Part shown: positions 52,950 through 62,076 of the stretch, one piece after another | Numbering within the stretch: the first letter of the stretch is position 1 | Layout of the letters: every line of letters begins with the position of its first letter | Assembly (NCBI RefSeq): GCF_003339505.1 | Contig: NZ_QPIW01000008.1 | Span: forward strand, 176,705-240,704 | Length of the DNA: 64,000 bases | Source of the DNA: Runella aurantiaca | Lineage (GTDB): Bacteria; Bacteroidota; Bacteroidia; Cytophagales; Spirosomataceae | Direction: 5' to 3' | Notes under the pieces: generated by a model | Told to the model about the DNA's origin: nothing | Seen by the model: the letters and a program-made list of their open reading frames with translations, nothing else | Databases searched by the model: none | Program-made: the position numbers and the translations under genes

Positions 52950-52964
52950 AAGAACTGATACTTT

Positions 52965-54692
52965 ATGAAAATCACGATTCGCTTCCTCACACTTCTATTT
53001 GCTGTAATTTCATTCACCTCTACCGCGCAATTACCCTATTTGAAAAAGGAAAATGGGGCTGTCAAGCTGATGGTGGACGGTAAACCCTTCATCATTTTGG
53101 GGGGAGAACTCCATAATTCTACTGGCTCCGACAATGCCGCTTTACAAAGGGTGTGGAAAGAAATGAAAGACTTGCACCTCAATACGGTTTTGGCTTATGC
53201 GTATTGGGAATTGCTGGAGCCTGTGGAAGGCAAATACAATTTTGAATTGGTAGATGCGGCGATTGAAGGAGCTAAAAAAGAGAATTTAAAAATCGTGTTG
53301 GTATGGTTTGGAAGTTGGAAAAGTACTGCATCCACTTACGCGCCAGAATGGGTAAAAACCAATCCCCAACGTTTTCAAAGATACACCCTCGAAAATGGCA
53401 AGACCCTCGAAATCTTGTCGCCATTTAGCGAAGAAAATAGGAATGCCGATGCAAAGGCATATACCGCTTTAATGCAACACCTCAAAGAAGTGGATAAGCA
53501 ACACACGGTTATCATGACGCAGGTGGAAAATGAGCCGGGCTGTTTTGAAAACTACCGTGATTTGTCTCCGCTGGCTTTAAAAGCATGGCAAAGCGCCATT
53601 CCTGATGATATGATAAACTACCTCAAAACCAACAAGGGGAAATTGTTTCCAGCACTGGAAAAAGCATGGGCCGACAACGGTTACAAAACCAAAGGAACGT
53701 GGGAAGAAATCTTAGGAAAAAGTACCGAACAGGGTGAATACAAGCACTACACCGAAGAATTGTTTATGGCTTACCACTATTCAAAATACATCAATTATAT
53801 CACTGCCGAAGGTAGAAAACAACACGATTTACCCGCTTTTTGTAATGGTTGGCTGTACAACAAAAGAGGCTTTTATCCACATGGCACCATCAATCCTCAC
53901 GTATTGGATGCGTATCGGGCAGGAGGGAGGGCGCTGGATTTTTATTCACCCAATGTATACACTATTGAGTACGACGAACTTTTTGATGCCTATACTTTTG
54001 GTGGTAATACGCTGTTTATCCCCGAAAGTTCGCTGATGCCTGCGGGGGCTTTGTACGCCATTGGGAAATACAATGCTTTGGGCTTTGCACCCTTTGGCAT
54101 TGACGGCGAACGAATGAAAAGCAAAGAAAATATCAACAATCTGAATCTGCTGAAAAGTACCTACCAAGCTGTTTCGCAAATGGCCGGAACAATTACCCAA
54201 AATTACGGCAGCGAGAAAATGAAAGCGGTGTACCTTAATCCCGTCAAAGAAAGTCAGGAACTGAAAATGGGGGATTATAAATTAGTGGCAACGAGTTCAC
54301 GAAAACCAGGGTTCAGCATTGATTTTGGGAAATCGTTGGAAAATGAAGGGAAAGCCAAAATGTCGTTTGGCCCACCCACTTCTGAAACAAAAGAAGACAA
54401 AGCAAAAGCCATGCCTGCGGGGCCGTTTGGTGCGCTTCCTGAGGATATTGGCTCGGCCATCCTCATTCAGAATGCGGCTGATGAATTTTATGTAGTAGGT
54501 TATGGCGTAAAGCTACATTTTGAGTTGAAAGAGGGTATCAAATTTGAGCATTTAGGTTTTCTATCCATCGAAGAAGGAGAGTTTGAAAATGACAAATTTG
54601 TCGCCACCAAGCGCTGGAATGGCGATGAGCAAAAAGCAAGTTTGCCGGGAGATAAAATTACAACGCTTAAAATCAGATTATATAGATTTTAA
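52965..54692 (+). CDS. GH35-type beta-galactosidase (DUF5597 C-domain)
   Basis: A 575-aa protein with a signal peptide (MKITIRFLTLLFAVISFTSTA). The (beta/alpha)8 part carries clan GH-A motifs: acid/base in 'MTQVENEPG' (E190) and nucleophile in 'TLFIPESSLMPAG' (E354). 'FIILGGELHNSTGSD' at the N-terminus and the beta-sandwich tail after ~residue 400 ('LVATSSRKPGFSIDFG', 'EDIGSAILIQNAADEFYVVGYG') match GH35-like enzymes with the DUF5597 domain. It likely removes a beta-galactosyl or related residue. Sits between an esterase and a GH3 (12 bp to the latter). Confidence 0.83.
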   Translation: MKITIRFLTLLFAVISFTSTAQLPYLKKENGAVKLMVDGKPFIILGGELHNSTGSDNAALQRVWKEMKDLHLNTVLAYAYWELLEPVEGKYNFELVDAAIEGAKKENLKIVLVWFGSWKSTASTYAPEWVKTNPQRFQRYTLENGKTLEILSPFSEENRNADAKAYTALMQHLKEVDKQHTVIMTQVENEPGCFENYRDLSPLALKAWQSAIPDDMINYLKTNKGKLFPALEKAWADNGYKTKGTWEEILGKSTEQGEYKHYTEELFMAYHYSKYINYITAEGRKQHDLPAFCNGWLYNKRGFYPHGTINPHVLDAYRAGGRALDFYSPNVYTIEYDELFDAYTFGGNTLFIPESSLMPAGALYAIGKYNALGFAPFGIDGERMKSKENINNLNLLKSTYQAVSQMAGTITQNYGSEKMKAVYLNPVKESQELKMGDYKLVATSSRKPGFSIDFGKSLENEGKAKMSFGPPTSETKEDKAKAMPAGPFGALPEDIGSAILIQNAADEFYVVGYGVKLHFELKEGIKFEHLGFLSIEEGEFENDKFVATKRWNGDEQKASLPGDKITTLKIRLYRF

Positions 54693-54704
54693 TTCTGAAA
54701 CCTC

Positions 54705-56897
54705 ATGAAAAACAAAATAATTGTATCCTTCACGCTGGTATTCAGTGGCTTCATTGGCCTACAGGCACAGCAAACTTATCCTTTCCAAAATGCCGATTTG
54801 ACAATCGAGCAACGCGTGAATAATGTGCTCTCTTTACTCACGCTCGAAGAGAAAGTCGCATTTATATTGGATTATAATGCGCCACGCCTAAATATCTCTT
54901 CGCCTGGGAGCGCCGAAGGCATCCACCAAGCCCTCGTAAAACCTCCCCAAATGGGAGCGAAGCCCATCCCCACTACGTCTTTTTCGCAAGTGTATGGCAT
55001 GGGGGCTACTTGGAATCCTGAATTGATGAAAAAAGCAGGGAATGTGATGGGGTATGAAGCCAGATATGCCACGCAAAATGAGAAATATAAACTTGCGTCG
55101 TTGATGCTCTGGGGACCCACCACTGACCTAGCTCGTGACCCTCGCTGGGGCCGTAACGATGAGAGTTTTAGCGAAGATCCGTTTTTGGTAGGAACGATGG
55201 CGACCGCACTTACGAAGGGTATTCAGGGTGATAATCCAAACTATTGGATGGCGGGTTCATTGCTCAAGCACTTCTTTGCCAACAGCAACGAAACCACCCG
55301 TGCACGGTCATCATCAGATTTCAATAACCGAATCATGCGGGAGTATTACGCGGCACCTTTCCAAATGACGTTTATCCAAGGTGGTGCAAAATCATACATG
55401 GCGTCGTACAATGCCTGGAACAGCGTTCCTATGACCGTCCACCCGATATTGAAAGAAGTTGTAGCCAAAGAATGGGGTGCTGATTGGGTAATATCATCCG
55501 ATTTTCTCTCGATTGGACACGGTGTAAATCAGCATAAATATTTCAAAACTAGAGAAGAGGTGGTAGCGGCAGCTATAAAAGTTGGGATGAATCAATTTCT
55601 TGATTTTCCCGGCTTAATTAAAGTTGATTTGGACAAGGCTTTGGCGGCTGAGTTGGTTACGGAAACGGACATTGATAAGGCGATTAGAGGAAAAATAAAA
55701 GCGGCATTGAAGTTAGGGTTGCTCGATAATTCTGATAAAAATCCTTATAAAACGATTGGTATAAATGGCGAATCTGAACCGTGGAATTCTGAAAAACACA
55801 AAGCCGTTGCCCTGCAAGTGGCCCGTGAATCGGTGGTTTTATTGAAGAATGATAAAAATACGTTGCCTTTGAATAAAGAGAATGTAAAGACAATCGCCGT
55901 GATTGGGCCTCATGCCGACTCCGTATTGTTTGATTTTTACAGCGGAGCTACCCCATATGCAATCAGCGTGTTGCAAGGCTTGAAAAACAAATTGGGTTCG
56001 AATGTAAACGTCAACTTTGTGCCAAATAATGAATACAATGCAGCAGTAAATGCGGCCAAAGCCGCCGATTATGTCATTGTAGTCATAGGAAATGACCCGA
56101 TGTGCGGCACAAAAAATCTGGGGGAAGCGTTCAACCACGACGGTTCAACCAAAGAATGTTTGGAATGCGGCGAAGGCCGAGAAGGCCGTGACCGACAGTC
56201 GCTCGACTTGCCAGCCGAAGATTTGGCCAAAGAAGTTTTTGCCGTCAACCCCAAGACCATTGTGGTATTGACATCAAGCTTTCCTTACGCCATCAATTGG
56301 AGTCAGGCGCATGTGCCTGCCATTCTTCACATTACACACGCTGCCCAAGAACAAGGCAGTGCCATTGCCGATGTACTTTTTGGCGACTACAATCCAGCGG
56401 GACGACTGGTTCAAACGTGGCCAAAATCGCTTGACCAACTTCCTCGCATGATGGATTATGACATCACCAATGGCCGTACTTACATGTATTTTAGAGGCGA
56501 ACCACTTTATCATTTTGGTCACGGCTTGAGCTATACTCAATTTCAATACACCAACTTGAAACTGAGCAGTGCAACGATGCCCAAGACTGGAAGCATTACC
56601 GTGAGTGCAGACCTAAAAAATACGGGTAGCCGCGATGGCGATGAGGTGGTACAATTATACATTCAGCATCCCCAATCTAAAGTGATTCGTCCAGTAAAGG
56701 CGCTTAAGGGCTTTCAACGGGTAAACTTGAAAGCGGGCGAGACCAAAAAAGTAACGTTTATGCTAAATGCTGAATCGCTAGCTTGGTGGAACGACAAAAT
56801 TTCGGGCTGGGAAGTGGAAGAGGGAAGCGTAAAAGTGTTGATGGGCAGTTCATCGCAGACTATTAAATTGCAAAATACATTTACAGTGAGTAAATAG
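54705..56897 (+). CDS. GH3 beta-glucosidase-type with Fn3-like domain
   Basis: A 730-aa GH3 enzyme with a signal peptide (MKNKIIVSFTLVFSGFIGLQA). 'DLARDPRWGRNDESFSEDPFL', 'LLKHFFANSNE' (substrate-binding Lys-His) and 'GADWVISSDFLSIGHG' (nucleophile D266) are family blocks. 'VLFGDYNPAGRLVQTWP' and a fibronectin-III-like C-domain ('GSITVSADLKNTGSRDGDEVVQLYI') complete the three-domain layout. Unlike the other two GH3 enzymes it has the Fn3 tail and no EF-like extension, so it is a different subfamily with probable beta-glucosidase or xylosidase specificity. Confidence 0.92.
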   Translation: MKNKIIVSFTLVFSGFIGLQAQQTYPFQNADLTIEQRVNNVLSLLTLEEKVAFILDYNAPRLNISSPGSAEGIHQALVKPPQMGAKPIPTTSFSQVYGMGATWNPELMKKAGNVMGYEARYATQNEKYKLASLMLWGPTTDLARDPRWGRNDESFSEDPFLVGTMATALTKGIQGDNPNYWMAGSLLKHFFANSNETTRARSSSDFNNRIMREYYAAPFQMTFIQGGAKSYMASYNAWNSVPMTVHPILKEVVAKEWGADWVISSDFLSIGHGVNQHKYFKTREEVVAAAIKVGMNQFLDFPGLIKVDLDKALAAELVTETDIDKAIRGKIKAALKLGLLDNSDKNPYKTIGINGESEPWNSEKHKAVALQVARESVVLLKNDKNTLPLNKENVKTIAVIGPHADSVLFDFYSGATPYAISVLQGLKNKLGSNVNVNFVPNNEYNAAVNAAKAADYVIVVIGNDPMCGTKNLGEAFNHDGSTKECLECGEGREGRDRQSLDLPAEDLAKEVFAVNPKTIVVLTSSFPYAINWSQAHVPAILHITHAAQEQGSAIADVLFGDYNPAGRLVQTWPKSLDQLPRMMDYDITNGRTYMYFRGEPLYHFGHGLSYTQFQYTNLKLSSATMPKTGSITVSADLKNTGSRDGDEVVQLYIQHPQSKVIRPVKALKGFQRVNLKAGETKKVTFMLNAESLAWWNDKISGWEVEEGSVKVLMGSSSQTIKLQNTFTVSK

Positions 56898-56931
56898 ATT
56901 TTTTTAATTACCCCTAAACCTCACTTCAAAC

Positions 56932-58122
56932 ATGAAAAAAGGATTTTTTACCTACGAAAACGGCATTGTGTTGTTGATGGCACTCACTTTTGGGTGCTTA
57001 TTTTTCGACCGCTTGGCGCTTAATTTTTTGATGCCTTACGTAGCCAAAGACCTTCAACTCAACAACACGCAAATCGGACTTTTGGCGGGGGCGTTGTCGT
57101 TGGCGTGGGCATTTTCGAGTTTTTTCTCTACGGCGTGGGCCGAAACCCACAATAAGAAAAAACTCGTTTTCATTGCCGCCGTTTTTACCTTCTCTCTTTG
57201 TTCATTTGGCTCTGGTTGGGCGGTTTCGTTTGTTACGTTGCTAATAGCCCGTCTCGTCATGGGTTTTGCCGAAGGGCCCGTGATACCGTTGGCCCAAAAC
57301 TTTGTGGAGCGCGAATCTTCACCTCACCGACTGGGCATAAACGCAGGGATTTTGCAAGGGGTAGGTTCTGCTTTGTTTGGCTCTATTTTAGCACCTGTTG
57401 TTTTGGTGCAAATTGCCGAAAATATAGGGTGGCGCAATGCCTTTTTTGTGGCAGGAGCGCCAGGTTTATTGTTGGGTTTACTGGCTTGGAAATTTGTCAA
57501 AAAATCAACCGCTGAAAGTGTGCAAACCCAAGAGAAATCCACCCTCAATATCGCCGAATTGTTACGATACAACAACATCAAATGGGGCATCGGGGCGGCT
57601 TGCTGTGTGTTTGGGTGGTGGTTTGCTACACTACCGTTTATCTCCAATTATTTTGTCAATTCTCAGGGGATGTCGGCCGACCAAATGGGCAAAACCATGG
57701 GGCTTTTGGGCGTGTCGGGGCTTTTATCCTCCGTTATTGTTCCCGGGCTTTCTGACCGAATCGGACGTAAAAAAGTGTTGCTGATTTTTATGGTGGTGGG
57801 TATGTTTTACCCTTTTGCGGTCTATTTTTTGGTAGGTTCTGTGTTGCATCTTCCAGCCATGTTTCTGACTTATTTTATGATGGGACTACTCCCCATCGTA
57901 GCGGCTGTATTGCCTTCCGAGTCGGTGCCCGACCATCTGAAAGCCAAAGCGTTAGGGTTTATTACGGCCATTGCAGAAATTATTGGTGGAGTAATGGTGC
58001 CTGCCCTGTCGGGAGTCCTTTCCGACAAAATCGACCCTTCGGCTTTTCTTTGGGTGGCGGCGGCATTGGCGTTAATCGGCTTATTTTTCGTGATGAAATT
58101 GAAAGAACCGTCAAAGCTTTAA
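56932..58122 (+). CDS. MFS transporter (ACS-type)
   Basis: A 396-aa protein with 12 membrane helices; it follows the GH3 gene by 34 bp. 'FFDRLALNFLMPYVAKDLQL', 'LSWAFSSFFSTAWAETHNKKKLVF' and 'IVPGLSDRIGRKKVLLIFM' are MFS motifs, with a D-R-x-x-x-N first helix typical of the anion:cation symporter group that carries sugar acids, hexuronates and aromatic acids. Probably takes up sugar acid or aglycone released by the upstream hydrolases. Confidence 0.87.
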   Translation: MKKGFFTYENGIVLLMALTFGCLFFDRLALNFLMPYVAKDLQLNNTQIGLLAGALSLAWAFSSFFSTAWAETHNKKKLVFIAAVFTFSLCSFGSGWAVSFVTLLIARLVMGFAEGPVIPLAQNFVERESSPHRLGINAGILQGVGSALFGSILAPVVLVQIAENIGWRNAFFVAGAPGLLLGLLAWKFVKKSTAESVQTQEKSTLNIAELLRYNNIKWGIGAACCVFGWWFATLPFISNYFVNSQGMSADQMGKTMGLLGVSGLLSSVIVPGLSDRIGRKKVLLIFMVVGMFYPFAVYFLVGSVLHLPAMFLTYFMMGLLPIVAAVLPSESVPDHLKAKALGFITAIAEIIGGVMVPALSGVLSDKIDPSAFLWVAAALALIGLFFVMKLKEPSKL

Positions 58123-58138
58123 AAAGACAGAATTTTTG

Positions 58139-58253
58139 GAGAACGGCCCGCTCGTGCATTAAATCATTGCGTCTTTGCGACTTAGCGTGACACTATTGTT
58201 AGAGAACGGTTCGCTTGATATTAAATCATTGCTTCTGTGAGACTTAGCGTGAC
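58139..58253. repeat. tandem ~52-bp repeat
   Basis: Two copies at 58139-58191 and 58202-58253, offset 63 bp, share GAGAACGG, ATTAAATCATTGC and GACTTAGCGTGAC. The inner word TCTTTGCGACTTAGCGTGA also resembles 32691-32709. It occupies the 245-bp spacer after the MFS gene; the remaining spacer shows TTATTGTCTCA at 58272-58282 and no gene. Confidence 0.6.
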
Positions 58254-58367
58254 TGACGCCTTTATTCTTACTTATTGTCTCACTTTGGGTAAATACAGGT
58301 GAGTTCAGGATACTTTCTGTACAAAAGCGCTATAAACTTGTACTAATGTTAGAAATAAACCCACTCA

Positions 58368-58658
58368 ATGATGATTCGACATTCCGTCATTTTCAAACTC
58401 AAAGACGCCATAAACGCCGACCAAAAGCAGGCTTTTTTTGATGCGGTTGACAAACTTGCCTTTATTCAGGATGTTCAAAAGTTTGAAGTATTGAAACAAA
58501 TCAGCCCCAAAAACAAATTTGAATACGGGATTTCAATGGAATTTGAAACGCAGGAGCAATACGATTTTTATTCCAACCATCCAGAGCATGTGATGTTTGT
58601 GCAAAACTATTGGCTGAAAAATGTGGATGATTTTCTGGAAATAGATTATCAGATTTGA
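58368..58658 (+). CDS. Dabb (stress-responsive A/B barrel) protein
   Basis: A 96-aa dimeric alpha-beta-barrel protein: 'MMIRHSVIFKLKDAINADQK', 'FEVLKQISPKNKFEYGISMEF' and 'YSNHPEHVMFVQNYWLKNVDDFLEIDY' define the Dabb family. Some members are polyketide or phenolic cyclases (olivetolic acid cyclase); most are uncharacterised. Two adjacent ATGs can start it. Starts a new plus-strand run leading into the rhamnosidase. Confidence 0.85.
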   Translation: MMIRHSVIFKLKDAINADQKQAFFDAVDKLAFIQDVQKFEVLKQISPKNKFEYGISMEFETQEQYDFYSNHPEHVMFVQNYWLKNVDDFLEIDYQI

Positions 58659-58724
58659 GTTGAAATATATCTATTCGGTCTTCGCTTTTGATAAGAAATG
58701 TACCCTTTAAATTTTGCTACCCAA

Positions 58725-59627
58725 ATGAAAATCAACTTTTTACGCTTAGTTGCGCTGCTGCTGTTACAGTCATTTTTTGTTAATGCCCAACCGCAAACCA
58801 ACCGTGTCTTAAAACTCTTTCCCGAAGGAACTGTACTGCACGGGGATATTCCGTACAACGGTGATACGCTCAAAAAGCATTTGCTGGATATTTATCTGCC
58901 CGCCAATGCGCCCAAAAATCTGCCTTTGGTGGTTTTTATTCATGGAGGTGGATGGATTGGAAATGACAAAACCGCCGATATTGGCTACATGGGTAATACC
59001 GTATCGGCCTTGATAAACAATGGTATTGCCATAGCGTCCATAGATTATCGTTGGGCTACGCAAGCTACTTTTCCGGCCCAAATCCAAGATTGTAATCGTG
59101 CCGTGTCTTTTTTGTACGACAATGCCGAAAAATATGGCTTGGATAAAAACCGAATCGCCTTGATGGGATTCTCGGCGGGCGGGCATTTGGCATCGCTTTT
59201 GGGCTTGGCGCACAACAGCAAAGTGCCTGATTTTTATATGAATAAGCAAATTGCGAAATTCAAAATCAAAGCCGTCGTTGATTTTTACGGGCCAGCCGAA
59301 TTGATTTTATTTCCTGGGGCAGACGACGCCAAATCACCCGAAGGACTGCTCATTGGCGCGGCACCGCTTGCCCGTCCCGACTTGGCCAAAGCGGCGAGCC
59401 CCGTAACCTACGTTGACAAAAACGACCCTCCATTTCTGTTGATTCACGGCGAAAAAGACAACTTGGTTTCCCCCCGTCATTCGCAGTTGTTGAGTGCTTG
59501 GCTAACGACCAACGGTGTCGCCAATGAACTCATCATCGTCAAAGATGCACCTCACTTTGGCAAAATGTACGATGTAGATGAAATACGAACGAAAGTGATG
59601 GCTTTTCTGAAAAAAGAATTGAAGTAG
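58725..59627 (+). CDS. secreted alpha/beta-hydrolase esterase (BD-FAE-like)
   Basis: The ATG at 58725 begins a signal peptide (MKINFLRLVALLLLQSFFVNA); the ATG at 58698 would put nine residues in front. ~300 aa. 'LPLVVFIHGGGWIGND' (oxyanion HGGGW), 'GFSAGGHLASLLGL' (S150), 'FLLIHGEKDNLVSPRH' (Asp) and 'KDAPHFGKMYD' (His) give a complete triad. The HGGGW/GFSAGG pattern fits the BD-FAE/carbohydrate-acetyl-esterase group. Upstream of the rhamnosidase by 51 bp, so it probably deacylates the same glycoside. Confidence 0.88.
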   Translation: MKINFLRLVALLLLQSFFVNAQPQTNRVLKLFPEGTVLHGDIPYNGDTLKKHLLDIYLPANAPKNLPLVVFIHGGGWIGNDKTADIGYMGNTVSALINNGIAIASIDYRWATQATFPAQIQDCNRAVSFLYDNAEKYGLDKNRIALMGFSAGGHLASLLGLAHNSKVPDFYMNKQIAKFKIKAVVDFYGPAELILFPGADDAKSPEGLLIGAAPLARPDLAKAASPVTYVDKNDPPFLLIHGEKDNLVSPRHSQLLSAWLTTNGVANELIIVKDAPHFGKMYDVDEIRTKVMAFLKKELK

Positions 59628-59678
59628 GGTTGATTGAAAATAAATGCATCCTGAAAATTTAAGTTAAACCCATTCATC

Positions 59679-62072
59679 ATGAAAAAAGTAGTTGTCCTTG
59701 CCTTGATTTTAGTAGCACTAACATCAATTCTTCTGAAGGCCCAGTTCGGCCCACCCACGGGAGAACCTGATGTTATCAATAAACGCTGGCACGCACAATG
59801 GATTACCGTGCCCACCGCCACCACCGATGGGTATGGTGTGTATATGTTCCGCAAAACCATTGATTTGGCCGCAAAACCCAGCAGCTTTAAAATTCATGTT
59901 TCGGGAGATAATCGTTACAAACTTTTTGTGAACGAAAAATTGGTTTCGATGGGCCCTGCCCGTGGCGATATTGCCCATTGGAATTATGAAACTGTGGACA
60001 TTGCGTCTTATTTAAAAGCAGGCAAAAACATTGTAGCTGCCCAAGTTTGGAATGAAGGAGAATTTAAACCTGAGGCTCAGATAACGTACCGAACTGGCTT
60101 TATTTTACAAGGAAACACTTCTGCCGAAAAAGACATAAATACCAATAATACTTGGCTTTGTGAGAAAGATAACAGCTTTGCTCCTTTGGTTTTTAGAACT
60201 AGAGGCTATTATGTAGCTGGGGCTGGCGAGGTTCGTAACATGGCTTTAAGCCCCAAAAATTGGCAAAGTGAAGGCTTTGACGATAAAAATTGGCAAAAGG
60301 CAAGGCCAGTGGGTGGAGGTGTGCCGAAAAACATTTTAGGCGCTTTTGGTACGATGAGTGGCTGGATGCTTGTGCCATCTATCATACCTCAAATGGAGTT
60401 GAAAGATGAGCGATTGGCCAAAGTCGTTAGTAACGAAGGTATTACGGCCTTGCTTGCTGATTTTCCTGCCAAAAAATCAGAGGTGCTGATACCTGCCAAC
60501 TCAAAAGTAAATATCATTTTAGACCAAAGTTATTTGACCAACGCTTATCCAAACGTAGAATTTAGTGGAGGCAAGGCTGCTACCATTACGTTGAGATATG
60601 CCGAGGCACTTTTTGCAAAATCGGGAGGCAAAGGTAATAGAAACGAAACTACGGGTAAAAACTTTGTAGGACGGGCAGATAGCCTGGTTTCGGACGGAAG
60701 TCAAAATCAGAAATTTACCAGCCTTACCTACCGTACTTATCGCTATTTGCAACTGAGCATTGTCACTCAAAGTGAGGCAATTACGTTGAATGATATTTAC
60801 GGTACATTTACCGGTTATCCTTTTAAAATGAATGCCCAATTGTCTGCTAATCAGCCCGAGATGGACAAGATGCTGGAAATTGGTTGGCGTACCGCTCGCC
60901 TTTGTGCGTATGAAACGTATATGGATTGCCCCTATTATGAGCAACTCCAATACATCGGCGATGGCCGCATACAGGCATTGGTGTCGCTTTACAACAGTGG
61001 CGACGACCGGCTGGTAAAAAATGCCATCAATCTCATGGATTTTTCACGAACGCCAGAGGGCGTAACCTTGAGTAGGCATCCCTCTTACACCCCGCAATTT
61101 ATCCCTACGTTTTCGCTTTGGTATATTGGTATGCTGCAAGACTACGCCCGTTATGGGGCTGATGTAGAGTTTGTTAAAAGTAAAATAAGTGGCACTCGTC
61201 AGATTTTGGCCTATTTCAAAAGCTACCAACAAGCCGATGGTCGACTAAAAAACACCCCTCAATGGATGTTTACCGATTGGGTGGATAACCAGAAAGAATG
61301 GCGGGCAGGTGCTGGCCCCATGAGTGCCAACGGTACCTCGGCGGTGCTTGATTTTCAATTGCTTTGGGCGTATCAAGTAGCGGCAGATTTAGAAACGAAA
61401 TTGGGCAACCTTGTCTTTGCCGCTCAGTACCAAAAGGAAATAGCCACTTTAAAGAATACCATCAGAGCCAAATATTGGGACGCTACCAAAAAACTCTTTG
61501 CCGACCGTGAAGAAAAAGACGAGTTTTCACAACATACTAATTCGCTGGCTATTCTGACGGGTTTAGCAAGTAGCGAGGAAGCAAAACAAATTGCCCAATC
61601 ACTACTAACCAATAACCAACTCGCCCCAGCCTCAATTTATTTTAAGTACTATTTGCACCAAGCACTCATCAAAGCAGGCAAAGGCAATGACTATTTGAAA
61701 TGGCTCGATAAATGGCGCGAAAATATTCAAATGGGGCTTACCACTTGGGCCGAAACCTCAGATGTGGACAAAACTCGCTCTGACTGCCACGCTTGGGGTT
61801 CAAGTCCTAACATCGAATTCTACCGTACTATTTTAGGAGTAGACAGCGATGGCTTGGCATTTTCAAAAGTAAAGATTACCCCGCATTTGGGGCAGATGAC
61901 TGATATAAACGGAACGATGCCACACCCCAAGGGGAGTATTTCGGCTAGTTATAAATTGGAAAATGGCAAATGGAAGATTCAGATAGAACTACCCAAAACC
62001 ATAACGGGTAATTTGGTTTGGAAAGGGAAAACGTTGGCTCTGAAAGAAGGTATGAATCTATTCAATATTTAG
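59679..62072 (+). CDS. GH78 alpha-L-rhamnosidase, secreted
   Basis: A 797-aa protein with a signal peptide (MKKVVVLALILVALTSILLKA). N-terminal beta-sandwich ('FKIHVSGDNRYKLFVNEKLV', 'GPARGDIAHWNYE'), then a central (alpha/alpha)6 barrel with 'DCPYYEQLQYIGDGR' (416-430), the GH78 catalytic region in the form common in Bacteroidota, 'WMFTDWVDN' and 'TTWAETSDVDKTRSDCHAWGS', and a C-terminal beta domain ('ISASYKLENGKWKIQIELP'). It removes alpha-L-rhamnose from glycosides, including plant phenolic rhamnosides. Carboxylesterase starts 4 bp after its stop. Confidence 0.92.
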   Translation: MKKVVVLALILVALTSILLKAQFGPPTGEPDVINKRWHAQWITVPTATTDGYGVYMFRKTIDLAAKPSSFKIHVSGDNRYKLFVNEKLVSMGPARGDIAHWNYETVDIASYLKAGKNIVAAQVWNEGEFKPEAQITYRTGFILQGNTSAEKDINTNNTWLCEKDNSFAPLVFRTRGYYVAGAGEVRNMALSPKNWQSEGFDDKNWQKARPVGGGVPKNILGAFGTMSGWMLVPSIIPQMELKDERLAKVVSNEGITALLADFPAKKSEVLIPANSKVNIILDQSYLTNAYPNVEFSGGKAATITLRYAEALFAKSGGKGNRNETTGKNFVGRADSLVSDGSQNQKFTSLTYRTYRYLQLSIVTQSEAITLNDIYGTFTGYPFKMNAQLSANQPEMDKMLEIGWRTARLCAYETYMDCPYYEQLQYIGDGRIQALVSLYNSGDDRLVKNAINLMDFSRTPEGVTLSRHPSYTPQFIPTFSLWYIGMLQDYARYGADVEFVKSKISGTRQILAYFKSYQQADGRLKNTPQWMFTDWVDNQKEWRAGAGPMSANGTSAVLDFQLLWAYQVAADLETKLGNLVFAAQYQKEIATLKNTIRAKYWDATKKLFADREEKDEFSQHTNSLAILTGLASSEEAKQIAQSLLTNNQLAPASIYFKYYLHQALIKAGKGNDYLKWLDKWRENIQMGLTTWAETSDVDKTRSDCHAWGSSPNIEFYRTILGVDSDGLAFSKVKITPHLGQMTDINGTMPHPKGSISASYKLENGKWKIQIELPKTITGNLVWKGKTLALKEGMNLFNI

Positions 62073-62076
62073 AACC

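Noticed and set aside
58139..58253. CRISPR-like array
   Set aside because: Only two diverged copies with a 10-bp gap and no cas genes; not an array.
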